From Desulfobacterales bacterium (GTDB taxonomy: Bacteria; Desulfobacterota; Desulfobacteria; Desulfobacterales; SKZT01), in NCBI GenBank assembly GCA_018399715.1, contig JAGYNR010000014.1:1-35372 (forward strand): a stretch of 35,372 nucleotides of DNA, read 5' to 3'. The notes below the pieces were generated by a model. The model did not search any database and was not told the origin of the DNA. It saw nothing but the letters and a program-made list of their open reading frames with translations. The first letter of the stretch is position 1; each line of letters opens with the position of its first letter. Of this stretch, positions 26,131 through 33,289 are shown one piece after another. A program made the position numbers and the translations under genes.

Positions 26131-26877
26131 ATGACAGTAGCCGAAAAGCTCAACCTGGCCTTACCCGACGGCCATCTGATGAATCACGTTTTACCCTTTA
26201 TCGATAGGTCCGGACTGGCTTTCAAAGGATATGACCAAAACAATATGATCCGGAGACCGATTCTGCGAACTGTAACAGAACAAGCCGGCCGAATGATTCC
26301 GGAGCCGGACAAGATAGCCACAAAAGTCATCCGTCCTCAGGATATGCCTACCCATGTGGCAAATGCCAATTTCGATTTAGCCATTTCGGGTACTGACTGG
26401 CTTGCCGAACACCTCCAGCGGTTTCCTAAAAGCCCGGTAATGGAAAAACTTCGTCTGGGGTTTGGCAAAGTCCGGATTGTTGCAGCCGTCCATGAAAAAA
26501 TGGGAGATAATATCAAGACATTTATCAGCTTTTTCCGAAAAGAGCACAAAAACAGCAAGCTCAGAATCGCTTCGGAATATGTATACATCGCCGATGCTTT
26601 CGCTCAGGAAAAAAAGCTGCATCCTTACCGGGTCATTATGACATACGGTGCTACCGAATCGTTGATCCCTGAAGATTGTGATATGATTATCGAAAATACG
26701 GAAACCGGAAATACCCTCCGGAAAAACCAACTAAAAATCATTGAAACTTTGGATATCCTGGGAACACCCTGGTCTGAGGGATGCCTGATCACCAGTTCGG
26801 ACAGCCTGAAAACAGATTGGAAACGCGACATCATTGAGGCCATCACTAGGCTTTTGTGTCGGGAAGCAGTATATTGA
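26131..26877 (+). CDS. HisG-like protein 2 (retains PRPP-binding loop)
   Basis: The ATG at 26131 follows the previous stop by one base and has AGGAG upstream; the product is 248 residues. It has LPDG (11-14) where HisG has LPKG, ISGTDWLAEH corresponding to GIAGKD, YGATESLIPEDCDMIIEN and an intact PRPP loop ETGNTLRKN (191-199). An insertion around residues 40-65 (RTVTEQAGRMIPEPDKI) is not usual in short HisG. It would be the catalytic phosphoribosyltransferase of the trio. Its 3' end overlaps the convergent MttB-type gene by 32 bp. ATP as substrate is not assured, because the Lys of LPKG is lost and the complex contains a second HisG-like chain. Confidence 0.78.
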   Translation: MTVAEKLNLALPDGHLMNHVLPFIDRSGLAFKGYDQNNMIRRPILRTVTEQAGRMIPEPDKIATKVIRPQDMPTHVANANFDLAISGTDWLAEHLQRFPKSPVMEKLRLGFGKVRIVAAVHEKMGDNIKTFISFFRKEHKNSKLRIASEYVYIADAFAQEKKLHPYRVIMTYGATESLIPEDCDMIIENTETGNTLRKNQLKIIETLDILGTPWSEGCLITSSDSLKTDWKRDIIEAITRLLCREAVY

Positions 26878-28312
26878 ATTTTTCCCGAATCTTCGCATCC
26901 GCCGCTGTTGAAATACATGGACTTTCCGGTTCATTGAGGATCTTTTCTGCGATTTCCCGCGCCCGTTGCCTGGCATCCTTGCTCCCTTCGGATTCCCATT
27001 TTACGCGACTTTTGCGATCACTTACCCCACTACCCTGAAAATATTCTGTCCGCATATAGTTTAGCGTATGAGGAGACATCATGAAGTTTCCACCGGGTCC
27101 GATGCTATCGATAACTTCCATGCCCAGGTGGTCAGCATCGACATCAATTCCCCTCAACACTTTACAGGCCATCCCGATAATTTCATCATCCATCACATAC
27201 TGCTCATAGGCTACGGTCAGCATTGATTCCATCATTCCGGCAGAATGATGCATATAGTTGGAACCACCCATTGCGCCCAGAAGAATAGTCATCGCTTTTT
27301 CCCATCCGGCCTGGGCATCGGGAATTTTGGCATCCACCAATCCGGCGGAATTGTAGTTGGGAACCTGGATATGCGCTGCCATCTGATGAATGGCTGCATT
27401 CATCATGCCGCATTCCACCCCGCCCCCCAGATATCCCATTGTATTTAAATTAGCCATACCGGGAATGCCGCCGTAAAGCAATGGTGCACCGGGTTTTGTC
27501 AATTGGCAGACCGTTATACCGGCAAGCTGTTCGGCATGAACCAGTGCCAGAGTTGCCGCCATGGTAATGGGGGCTGTCGAGCCTGCCATGGGCGCACAGG
27601 AAAGGGCTACAGGAATTTCATTTCGATTACATTCCTGCATGATTTTTGTGGATTGGGTACAAAATTTAAGCGGTGAAATGGCAAAGGAGGTAATGACCGA
27701 AATAAAGGGCTTTTCCCTCAACTTTTCTTTTCCGCCGGCAATAATAGCGGCCAAATCCATAACGTTGTGAACACCGGCTTCATCATTTACCCCGGACATA
27801 ACGTGTTTCCGGGTACCGTTGAGACAGGCGTAATACATGTTCACATCGTATTCGGACTCCGGAATATCTGTGGGGATACAAGGCCGAACGAAAAAATGGA
27901 TATGGTTGAGTTTATCCACTAACCGCCCAATTTGATAAATATCAGTTAACGTACTGGAACGGGCCTGACCGCTTTTTAGATCCAACACTTTAATAGCAGC
28001 TCCGCCGGTTCCAATATGCACTTTGTCATTGGTGAGATCAAGGTTATTATCATCTTCCCGACCATATAAAATTACCTGCCGGGGCGCTTTTTGAATTTGT
28101 TCTGATATCAGGTTCCGGGGGAAAAATATTCGAGATTTGTCTCTTTTAACTGTGGCCCCGGCCTTTTCGAGCATCTTTAGCGTTTTTTCAAGACCGGCCT
28201 CATACGTCATCCCGGTTTTTTCTAGAATGGTCAATGCAGTATCATGTATCGTTTGAATATTTTCCGGTGAAAGAGGTCTATAAATACCGCCGGTCAGTCC
28301 TTTTAAATACAT
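26846..28312 (-). CDS. MttB-family (non-pyrrolysine) corrinoid methyltransferase
   Basis: This 488-residue protein belongs to the trimethylamine methyltransferase superfamily without pyrrolysine: no in-frame TAG occurs. Characteristic stretches are ILEKTGMTYE near the N-terminus, IGTGGAAIKVLDL, SGVNDEAGVHNVMDLAAIIAGG, CAPMAGSTAPITMAATLALVHAEQLAG, GGIPGMANLNTMGYLGGG and VIDSIGPGGNFMMSPHTLNYMR. Relatives (MtgB, MtpB, MtcB) demethylate glycine betaine, proline betaine or carnitine and pass the methyl to a corrinoid protein. No corrinoid protein or reactivase gene is in the window. AAGGAG lies before the ATG at 28312. It converges on, and overlaps, the HisG-like gene, and diverges from the cobamide operon that could supply its cofactor. 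Confidence 0.88.
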   Translation of the reverse strand: MYLKGLTGGIYRPLSPENIQTIHDTALTILEKTGMTYEAGLEKTLKMLEKAGATVKRDKSRIFFPRNLISEQIQKAPRQVILYGREDDNNLDLTNDKVHIGTGGAAIKVLDLKSGQARSSTLTDIYQIGRLVDKLNHIHFFVRPCIPTDIPESEYDVNMYYACLNGTRKHVMSGVNDEAGVHNVMDLAAIIAGGKEKLREKPFISVITSFAISPLKFCTQSTKIMQECNRNEIPVALSCAPMAGSTAPITMAATLALVHAEQLAGITVCQLTKPGAPLLYGGIPGMANLNTMGYLGGGVECGMMNAAIHQMAAHIQVPNYNSAGLVDAKIPDAQAGWEKAMTILLGAMGGSNYMHHSAGMMESMLTVAYEQYVMDDEIIGMACKVLRGIDVDADHLGMEVIDSIGPGGNFMMSPHTLNYMRTEYFQGSGVSDRKSRVKWESEGSKDARQRAREIAEKILNEPESPCISTAADAKIREKFNILLPDTKA

Positions 28313-28529
28313 GTCTTCTCCTTGTTTGATATTGTTTAATGGATAAAATTAATCTTTTTGAGCTCGGAAAAAATAACGTTTCATTGTATCTGTTTCAATC
28401 GCTAACGCTGATACTCTCAAATGTCAAGAATGAAAACCAAAAATCGGATTGTATTATTTTTTATTTCATAAAAATTTTCACAAATGGGTCAAAAAATGAT
28501 ATGAGGGTATTTTTAAATTTTTTACTAAT

Positions 28530-28569
28530 TAGTGCCGAACGAAAATTCATAGTTTTCGTTCAGGCACTA
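28530..28569. repeat. 40-bp hairpin repeat, short form of the inverted-repeat family (copy 4)
   Basis: GTGCC-GAACGAAAA (28532-28545) pairs with TTTTCGTTCAGGCAC (28553-28567) with a single unpaired base and a 7-base loop (TTCATAG). It lies 16 bp upstream of the cobS start, so it would be within the cobS leader if transcription starts further up. It is the same family as the copies at 139-283, 23903-23943 and 33081-33225. Confidence 0.82.
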
Positions 28570-28585
28570 CTTAAAGGGGCTTTTT

Positions 28586-29308
28586 GTGAAAGGGCTGATC
28601 TCTGCCATTCAGTTTATAACCAGCATCCCGGCCGGAAAAAAAGTCATATTCGAACCCGTTAAAATGATTGCTTTCTTCCCGGTTGTAGGGTTGCTCATCG
28701 GCGTTGTCGTTTCTGCTTTCGATTATCTGGCCCGGCCATTGTGGTCAAATCAGGTGGTCTCGCTGTTGGATATTCTATTATTGATTGCATTAACCGGGGC
28801 ACTGCACCTGGACGGTTTGGGAGATACAGCCGACGGGCTCTACGGACGCCGAACCAGGGAGAAAGCTTTGGAGATTATGAAAGACAGCCGTGTGGGTATT
28901 ATGGGTATGGTGGCTGTCGTCAGCGCCCTGGCAGTAAAGTGGGCAGGCATCTCCGGCCTGGAACATCACCGAAGTCTTTTTATCGTCCTGGTTCCTGCCT
29001 ATGCCCGCGGAGCTATGATATTCGGTATGTTTTTTTTGACGTACGGGAGACCCGGCGGCGGAACCGGTCATCCTTTTTTTAAAGAATCCCTGAAATTAAA
29101 CGTATTTATCTTTATGCTCATTCCGGTTATCTTGACATGTTTTGCCGGCTTTCGGGGCGTTTGCCTTATTGCGGGTTTCATCATGATCACTGCTATCATT
29201 TTGTTTTTCTATAAAAAGCGCCTGGGATGTATTACAGGAGATATGCTGGGTGCTATGGTAGAAACCAACGAGGCCGGGCTGTTTCTTTTGATGTCTGCAG
29301 GAGGCTGA
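28586..29308 (+). CDS. cobS: Adenosylcobinamide-GDP ribazoletransferase (cobalamin synthase)
   Basis: This 240-residue membrane enzyme joins GDP-activated cobinamide to alpha-ribazole (phosphate) in the last steps of cobamide synthesis. It shows the hallmark FITSIPAGKK start, LHLDGLGDTADGLYG (73-87, with the metal-binding aspartates), KDSRVGIMGM and a C-terminal GDMLGA, with several hydrophobic helices in between. The GTG start has AAAGGGG upstream. It is the first gene of a four-gene cobamide run; the following aminotransferase-like gene starts 3 bp after its stop. No cobalamin riboswitch core is recognisable upstream. Confidence 0.93.
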   Translation: MKGLISAIQFITSIPAGKKVIFEPVKMIAFFPVVGLLIGVVVSAFDYLARPLWSNQVVSLLDILLLIALTGALHLDGLGDTADGLYGRRTREKALEIMKDSRVGIMGMVAVVSALAVKWAGISGLEHHRSLFIVLVPAYARGAMIFGMFFLTYGRPGGGTGHPFFKESLKLNVFIFMLIPVILTCFAGFRGVCLIAGFIMITAIILFFYKKRLGCITGDMLGAMVETNEAGLFLLMSAGG

Positions 29309-29311
29309 TCA

Positions 29312-30391
29312 ATGATTTCCGGACATGGAGGAAATATTCATGAAATCGCCGGCCGGCTAAGATGTCTTCCTGCCGATATTATCGACATGAGCAGCAATGT
29401 CAATCCTTTGGGTCCCCCCGGTGGCTTTTTGGATTTTTTGACGGAAAATCTTTATATGATTACGTCACTTCCCGAAGCCAATGCCGGCACCATTAACCAT
29501 GATTTTGCCGCCTACTACGGACTTCAAACCGATACGGTGCTAGCGGGAAACGGCACAACTCAATTCATATACTTACTTCCCAAGGTTCTGAATAGCCGAA
29601 AGGTGCTCATTGTCGGACCTACCTATGCAGACTATGCGGATTCATGCCGAATGCACGGCATACCGTTTGAGTTTTTCATGACCACGGCAGCAGAGAAATT
29701 TCAGGTTGATTTCAATAAACTGGAGAGTAAACTGGTTGAGGTGGATACGGTATTTATCTGCAATCCCAACAACCCTACCAGCACCCTTATTCCGGTCCAA
29801 TCCCTGGAAAATCTTATTATCAGGCACCCAGATGTTTTTTTTGTTGTCGATGAATCCTATTTGCCTTTTGTTCCCGACCATAACCGGCTCAGTCTGCTCA
29901 AAAATCAATCGGACAACCTGGTTATTTTAAACTCTATGTCGAAAATTTTCGGAATTCCGGGGCTTAGAATCGGCTTTGTTATCGCATCCCAAAAAATAAT
30001 ACAAAAAATTTTAGCCTACTATCTTCCATGGAGTGTCAACAGCCTTGCCCAGGCTGCTGTATCCTATTTGATGAACCATAAGCTGACCGTCGACAAGTTT
30101 ATACAAGTGTCTCAAACATATTTAGAGATAGAAAGGACTCATTTTTTACAAAATTTTGCCTGCACTTCCAGGATTCTTTTTTTTTCCGGTCCAACATCGT
30201 TTATCCTGGGAAAACTTTCGGATATGAACGCAAACGAAGTTTGTGAACGTCTTGCCGGAGAACGAATCCTGATCAGGAACTGTGATAATTTCGAGGGCTT
30301 GTCCCACCGTTATATTCGAATATCTTTGAAAACCAGCGATATAAACCGCATGGCGGCTGAAAAACTATTACAGGTCATCATGTCTTTGTAA
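29312..30391 (+). CDS. cobD: CobD-like threonine-phosphate decarboxylase
   Basis: This 359-residue PLP enzyme begins ISGHGGNIHEIAGR and has IDMSSNVNPLGPP, a CobD signature (HGGN plus the NxNPxGPP loop). It also has NPNNPTSTL, VVDESYLPF and the PLP lysine K211 in NSMSKIFGIPGLRIGF. It decarboxylates L-threonine O-3-phosphate to (R)-1-aminopropanol phosphate for attachment to the corrin ring by CbiB, encoded next. Histidinol-phosphate aminotransferase (HisC) is a relative, but the HGGN start and the cobS/cbiB context favour CobD. AGGAGG precedes the ATG. Confidence 0.88.
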   Translation: MISGHGGNIHEIAGRLRCLPADIIDMSSNVNPLGPPGGFLDFLTENLYMITSLPEANAGTINHDFAAYYGLQTDTVLAGNGTTQFIYLLPKVLNSRKVLIVGPTYADYADSCRMHGIPFEFFMTTAAEKFQVDFNKLESKLVEVDTVFICNPNNPTSTLIPVQSLENLIIRHPDVFFVVDESYLPFVPDHNRLSLLKNQSDNLVILNSMSKIFGIPGLRIGFVIASQKIIQKILAYYLPWSVNSLAQAAVSYLMNHKLTVDKFIQVSQTYLEIERTHFLQNFACTSRILFFSGPTSFILGKLSDMNANEVCERLAGERILIRNCDNFEGLSHRYIRISLKTSDINRMAAEKLLQVIMSL

Positions 30392-30455
30392 GGCATTATA
30401 ACCAACCCGGGAAGTAGAATTTCAATCGATGTTCAAGTTTTCAGGAGGATTATTG

Positions 30456-31406
30456 TTGAACACAACTGTCATATGTCTGATGATTCCGGCAGCATTTATT
30501 CTGGATATTATTTTCGGAGACCCTCAATGGAAATATCATCCGGTGCGGTTGATGGGAATTGCTATCCAAAAAACCGAACCTGTTTTCAGGGATATTCCTA
30601 TTCCCTTGGTGGTTTCGGGAGCAATTTTCGCCACCGGATTGATCGGTATGACTTTTTTACTTTCTTTTGCGGCAATCAATATTCTTTGTGCCCTCTCCCC
30701 CGTATCGGGATTTATTCTGGAAACGATTTTAATCTATTTTTGCATTTCCGCCGGAGCCCTGGAAAGGTCCGCGCGAGACGTTTTTCGCTTCATTATGCAC
30801 CGCCGCATTACGGAGGCCAGAAAAAAACTGTCCATGATTGTGGGAAGGGATGTCAAACATCTGGATACCACTGCGCTGACTCGTGCAACCGTTGAGACCG
30901 TTGCCGAAAACTTAGTTGATGGTGTTATTGCCCCGATCTTTTTTGCAGCTATCGGTGGCGCACCATTGGCATTAACGTATAAAATGATTAACACTTTAGA
31001 TTCCATGGTAGGATATAAAAATGAACAATACCGTGAATTTGGTAAAATTTCCGCCCGAATCGATGACATTGCCAATTATGTGCCGGCACGGTTGTCGGTT
31101 CCCGTTATCTTTGTTGCTGCCTGGATTTTATCCCAAAAAGGATCTGATGCTTTGATAACCGCCAAAAAAGACGGACGGCAGCACACCAGTCCCAATGCCG
31201 GATATCCGGAAGCTGCATTTGCAGGTTCCTTGAATATAAGGCTGGGGGGCCCCAGTTATTATGGAGGAAAAATGGTAAAAAAATCCTTTATCGGAGATGA
31301 TTTTGCCGATCCTGAACCCTATCATATCCAAAAAGCCTGTGACGTGATGATCTTATCATCAGCTCTGTGGGTTGTTTTTCTTTGGGCGATCACCCTGTTT
31401 GGTTGA
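30456..31406 (+). CDS. cbiB: Adenosylcobinamide-phosphate synthase
   Basis: TTG at 30456 has AGGAGG (30443-30448) at ideal spacing and is preferred over ATG 30429, which would place the ribosome site inside the coding region. The product has about 316 residues and is an integral membrane enzyme that attaches aminopropanol phosphate to adenosylcobyric acid. It shows FILDIIFGDPQWKYHPVRLMG near the N-terminus, ARKKLSMIVGRDVKHLD, ATVETVAENLVDGVIAPIFFA, INTLDSMVGYKNEQYREFGKISARIDD and PNAGYPEAAFAGSLNIRLGGPSYY. It follows cobD by 64 bp and overlaps none of its neighbours. Confidence 0.94.
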   Translation: MNTTVICLMIPAAFILDIIFGDPQWKYHPVRLMGIAIQKTEPVFRDIPIPLVVSGAIFATGLIGMTFLLSFAAINILCALSPVSGFILETILIYFCISAGALERSARDVFRFIMHRRITEARKKLSMIVGRDVKHLDTTALTRATVETVAENLVDGVIAPIFFAAIGGAPLALTYKMINTLDSMVGYKNEQYREFGKISARIDDIANYVPARLSVPVIFVAAWILSQKGSDALITAKKDGRQHTSPNAGYPEAAFAGSLNIRLGGPSYYGGKMVKKSFIGDDFADPEPYHIQKACDVMILSSALWVVFLWAITLFG

Positions 31407-31417
31407 AAGGCAATTAT

Positions 31418-32221
31418 ATGATCGATACTTATCCGGAACTTCACAAATCCTACAAGAAAAAATTTCCGTTTAAATTATGCACCACATCCTTTATCTATCC
31501 GGCAAATTATATTCAAAACATTACAATGCTGGGTCCTTATGTGGATGAAATCGAACTGCTTTTCTTTGAAAGCCATCCTGAAAATGGCCTTCCTGTGGAA
31601 AAGGAAATGAGCGAACTTGCTGAAAAACTTGCCGAGTTCAATCTAAGTTGTAATATTCATCTTCCATTAGATATTTCACTAGGAGATTCAGATTCACAAA
31701 AACGCAGACATGCGATACAAACAATTAAAAGATTACTGCCAATAACTAATCCCTTGTTTCCAACAACGTATACTGTTCATTTCACTTATGAAGAAAATGA
31801 AAAAACATCAAAAGATATCGCAAACTGGCAGAAAAGGGTCATTGACAGTATGGGTGAAATTCTCGGTGACGGTATACCAGCAAGCCTTTTTACCGTGGAG
31901 AATTTGAACTATCCTTTTGAATGGACTGAAGATATTATTGACCGGCTACAGCTTCGGGTTTGTATCGATATCGGCCATTTTATCACCAGAGGAGAGTCTT
32001 TTGAAGCAGCATTTGAAAAACACCGCAGCATTACTGATATCTTCCATATTTGCGGAGTATCGGGAAAAAAGGATCATCTTTCCCTGGAAATTCTGGCAGA
32101 AAATCATCGCTATCCTCTATTAAGGATGTTGAAAAACTTTTCCGGCATCGTTTCTTTGGAAGTTTTCTCTTTTCAACACCTGGAAAGTTCCCTTGTCGCC
32201 CTGGAAAAAATGATGGCCTAA
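31418..32221 (+). CDS. CbiR-like cobamide-remodelling enzyme (AP endonuclease/xylose-isomerase TIM-barrel family)
   Basis: ATG 31418 (GAAAGG upstream, 11 bp after the cbiB stop) gives 267 residues. The TIM-barrel metal sites are visible: NIHLPLD, VHFTYEE, FTVENLNYPFEW, CIDIGHFI, FHICGVSGKKDHLSLE and GIVSLEVFS, i.e. the His/Glu/Asp set of the xylose-isomerase-like superfamily. CbiR of Akkermansia muciniphila belongs to the same superfamily, is encoded beside cobamide genes and removes the lower nucleotide loop so that the cobamide can be rebuilt. The operon position behind cobS-cobD-cbiB makes this the best assignment; family identity beyond the superfamily is inferred from context. Alternatives are another sugar-phosphate isomerase or endonuclease-like enzyme. 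Confidence 0.72.
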   Translation: MIDTYPELHKSYKKKFPFKLCTTSFIYPANYIQNITMLGPYVDEIELLFFESHPENGLPVEKEMSELAEKLAEFNLSCNIHLPLDISLGDSDSQKRRHAIQTIKRLLPITNPLFPTTYTVHFTYEENEKTSKDIANWQKRVIDSMGEILGDGIPASLFTVENLNYPFEWTEDIIDRLQLRVCIDIGHFITRGESFEAAFEKHRSITDIFHICGVSGKKDHLSLEILAENHRYPLLRMLKNFSGIVSLEVFSFQHLESSLVALEKMMA

Positions 32222-32389
32222 AAGAATAATCGTCATTTAATGGGTTTTCATTGACATTTTCAAATATTTTCTTAGTTTTACATTAGCTTTTTGTGGATCA
32301 GCAACATAGGTTTGACATGTGCATATGGAAAATGTCTGTCAGCCCACAGGGTACAGGCAATTAAAAACAATACTGTTGGAGGTAAAATA

Positions 32390-33067
32390 ATGGCTTTTGA
32401 AACGAAAGAAGAAGTTCTTGAAAAAATAATGAAAGCGGATAAGCCACTGTGCCCTCACTGTGGTCAGGAGATGAGCCTTTGGGAAGTTCCGCCTGTTAAT
32501 TTCAGCGATGGTCTCGGTTGGGGAGTACCTTATCTTTATATCTGCTTTAATGATGAGTGTCCTTTGTATGTTGGGGGATGGGCTAATTTGGAACAAAACT
32601 ATAACCAGCAAGCATCTTACCGGTGTCTTTGCTATCCGGGAACGCAGGATTTCGAATGCATGCCCGTATTTAGTTCAATGGGGGGAACCGCACAGATTAT
32701 TGATAACGAGGTCCTCGCCCGTGAAGAGGCGTTAAAATCAGCCACCAAAAAAGGATTCAATATTCTTGCAACGTGTATTACCGAAAATGACATGGTTTGC
32801 GTTGCCCGCATGTTGATGGATGCGACGGAACCGCAGCGTGTGCGCCTAAAGGCAGCCGAGATTATCGGAGATTACGGAGATATCGACACCATTGAACCTA
32901 TCCGAAGCTACCGGTTTGGCAAAGCGAGCCTTCAGGAAAAGGCCAATGAGGCCATCGATAAGATTCACGAACGAAATTTCACCCGGGAATGCCCATACTG
33001 TGCAGAAATTATCAAGAAACGCGCCAAAATCTGCAAGCATTGCGGCAAAGACGTTAGCGGCAAATAA
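32390..33067 (+). CDS. Double zinc-ribbon protein with HEAT-like repeats
   Basis: ATG 32390 has a perfect GGAGG 7 bases upstream; the product has 225 residues. The N-terminal zinc ribbon has CPHCGQEM and, after PYLYICFNDECPLY, a second cysteine pair. The centre carries one or two HEAT-like helical repeats (ATEPQRVRLKAAEIIGDYGDIDTIEPI and SYRFGKASLQEKANEAIDKI). The C-terminus is another zinc ribbon, CPYCAEIIKKRAKICKHCGKDV. No enzymatic motif is present; an adaptor role through protein or nucleic-acid binding is plausible but unproven. Its stop is followed after 13 bp by a copy of the inverted repeat and then by a terminator hairpin. Confidence 0.78.
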   Translation: MAFETKEEVLEKIMKADKPLCPHCGQEMSLWEVPPVNFSDGLGWGVPYLYICFNDECPLYVGGWANLEQNYNQQASYRCLCYPGTQDFECMPVFSSMGGTAQIIDNEVLAREEALKSATKKGFNILATCITENDMVCVARMLMDATEPQRVRLKAAEIIGDYGDIDTIEPIRSYRFGKASLQEKANEAIDKIHERNFTRECPYCAEIIKKRAKICKHCGKDVSGK

Positions 33068-33080
33068 AACAATTACTATT

Positions 33081-33225
33081 TAATGCCCGCACGAAAACCA
33101 GGATTTTTCGTTAAGATTAAGGAAGACGAAAATTTTAACCACAGACATACATTGAGTATTTCGAGGATTAAAATTTGAGTCTGACGCAGATATTGGCGAA
33201 AAAGACAGTTTTCGGTCAGGCACTA
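33081..33225. repeat. 145-bp inverted-repeat element (MITE/REP-like), copy 2
   Basis: This copy has the same length and orientation as copy 1 (139-283), with a handful of substitutions, mostly in the terminal repeats (TAATGCCCGCACG at the left, GGTCAGGCACTA at the right). The interior (GACGAAAATTTTAACCACAG and ATTTGAGTCTGACGCAGATA) is almost unchanged. Interior conservation above terminal conservation hints that the interior is under constraint or that the copies are recent. It separates the zinc-ribbon gene from its terminator. Confidence 0.85.
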
Positions 33226-33236
33226 TTTATCACTTC

Positions 33237-33264
33237 GCGCCGTCATTAAGACGGCGCTCTTTTC
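33237..33264 (+). terminator. Rho-independent terminator downstream of the zinc-ribbon gene
   Basis: GCGCCGTC (33237-33244) pairs perfectly with GACGGCGC (33250-33257) around ATTAA and is followed by TCTTTTC. It lies 170 bp after the zinc-ribbon stop, with the repeat copy in between, and would also insulate the convergent DUF523 gene. Confidence 0.75.
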
Positions 33265-33289
33265 AATCCCGTCAATCAAACGAATCACC

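Noticed and set aside
26377-26730. 117-codon open frame antisense to the second HisG-like gene
   Set aside because: It overlaps a gene with clear family motifs and shows no recognisable domain or start signal of its own.
24182-26877. Part of a standard histidine biosynthesis operon
   Set aside because: No other his gene is in the window, there are two HisG-like chains with altered motifs, and the nearest aminotransferase fits CobD better than HisC.
26846-28312. Pyrrolysine-containing trimethylamine methyltransferase
   Set aside because: The frame is continuous for 488 codons with no internal TAG and ends at a normal TAG next to the HisG-like gene; no pyl genes are present.
28313-28585. Cobalamin riboswitch upstream of cobS
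   Set aside because: No B12-box-like core or multi-stem layout was recognised; the only clear structure is the hairpin repeat.
29312-30391. Histidinol-phosphate aminotransferase (HisC)
   Set aside because: The HGGN start, the NxNPxGPP loop and position between cobS and cbiB favour threonine-phosphate decarboxylase CobD.
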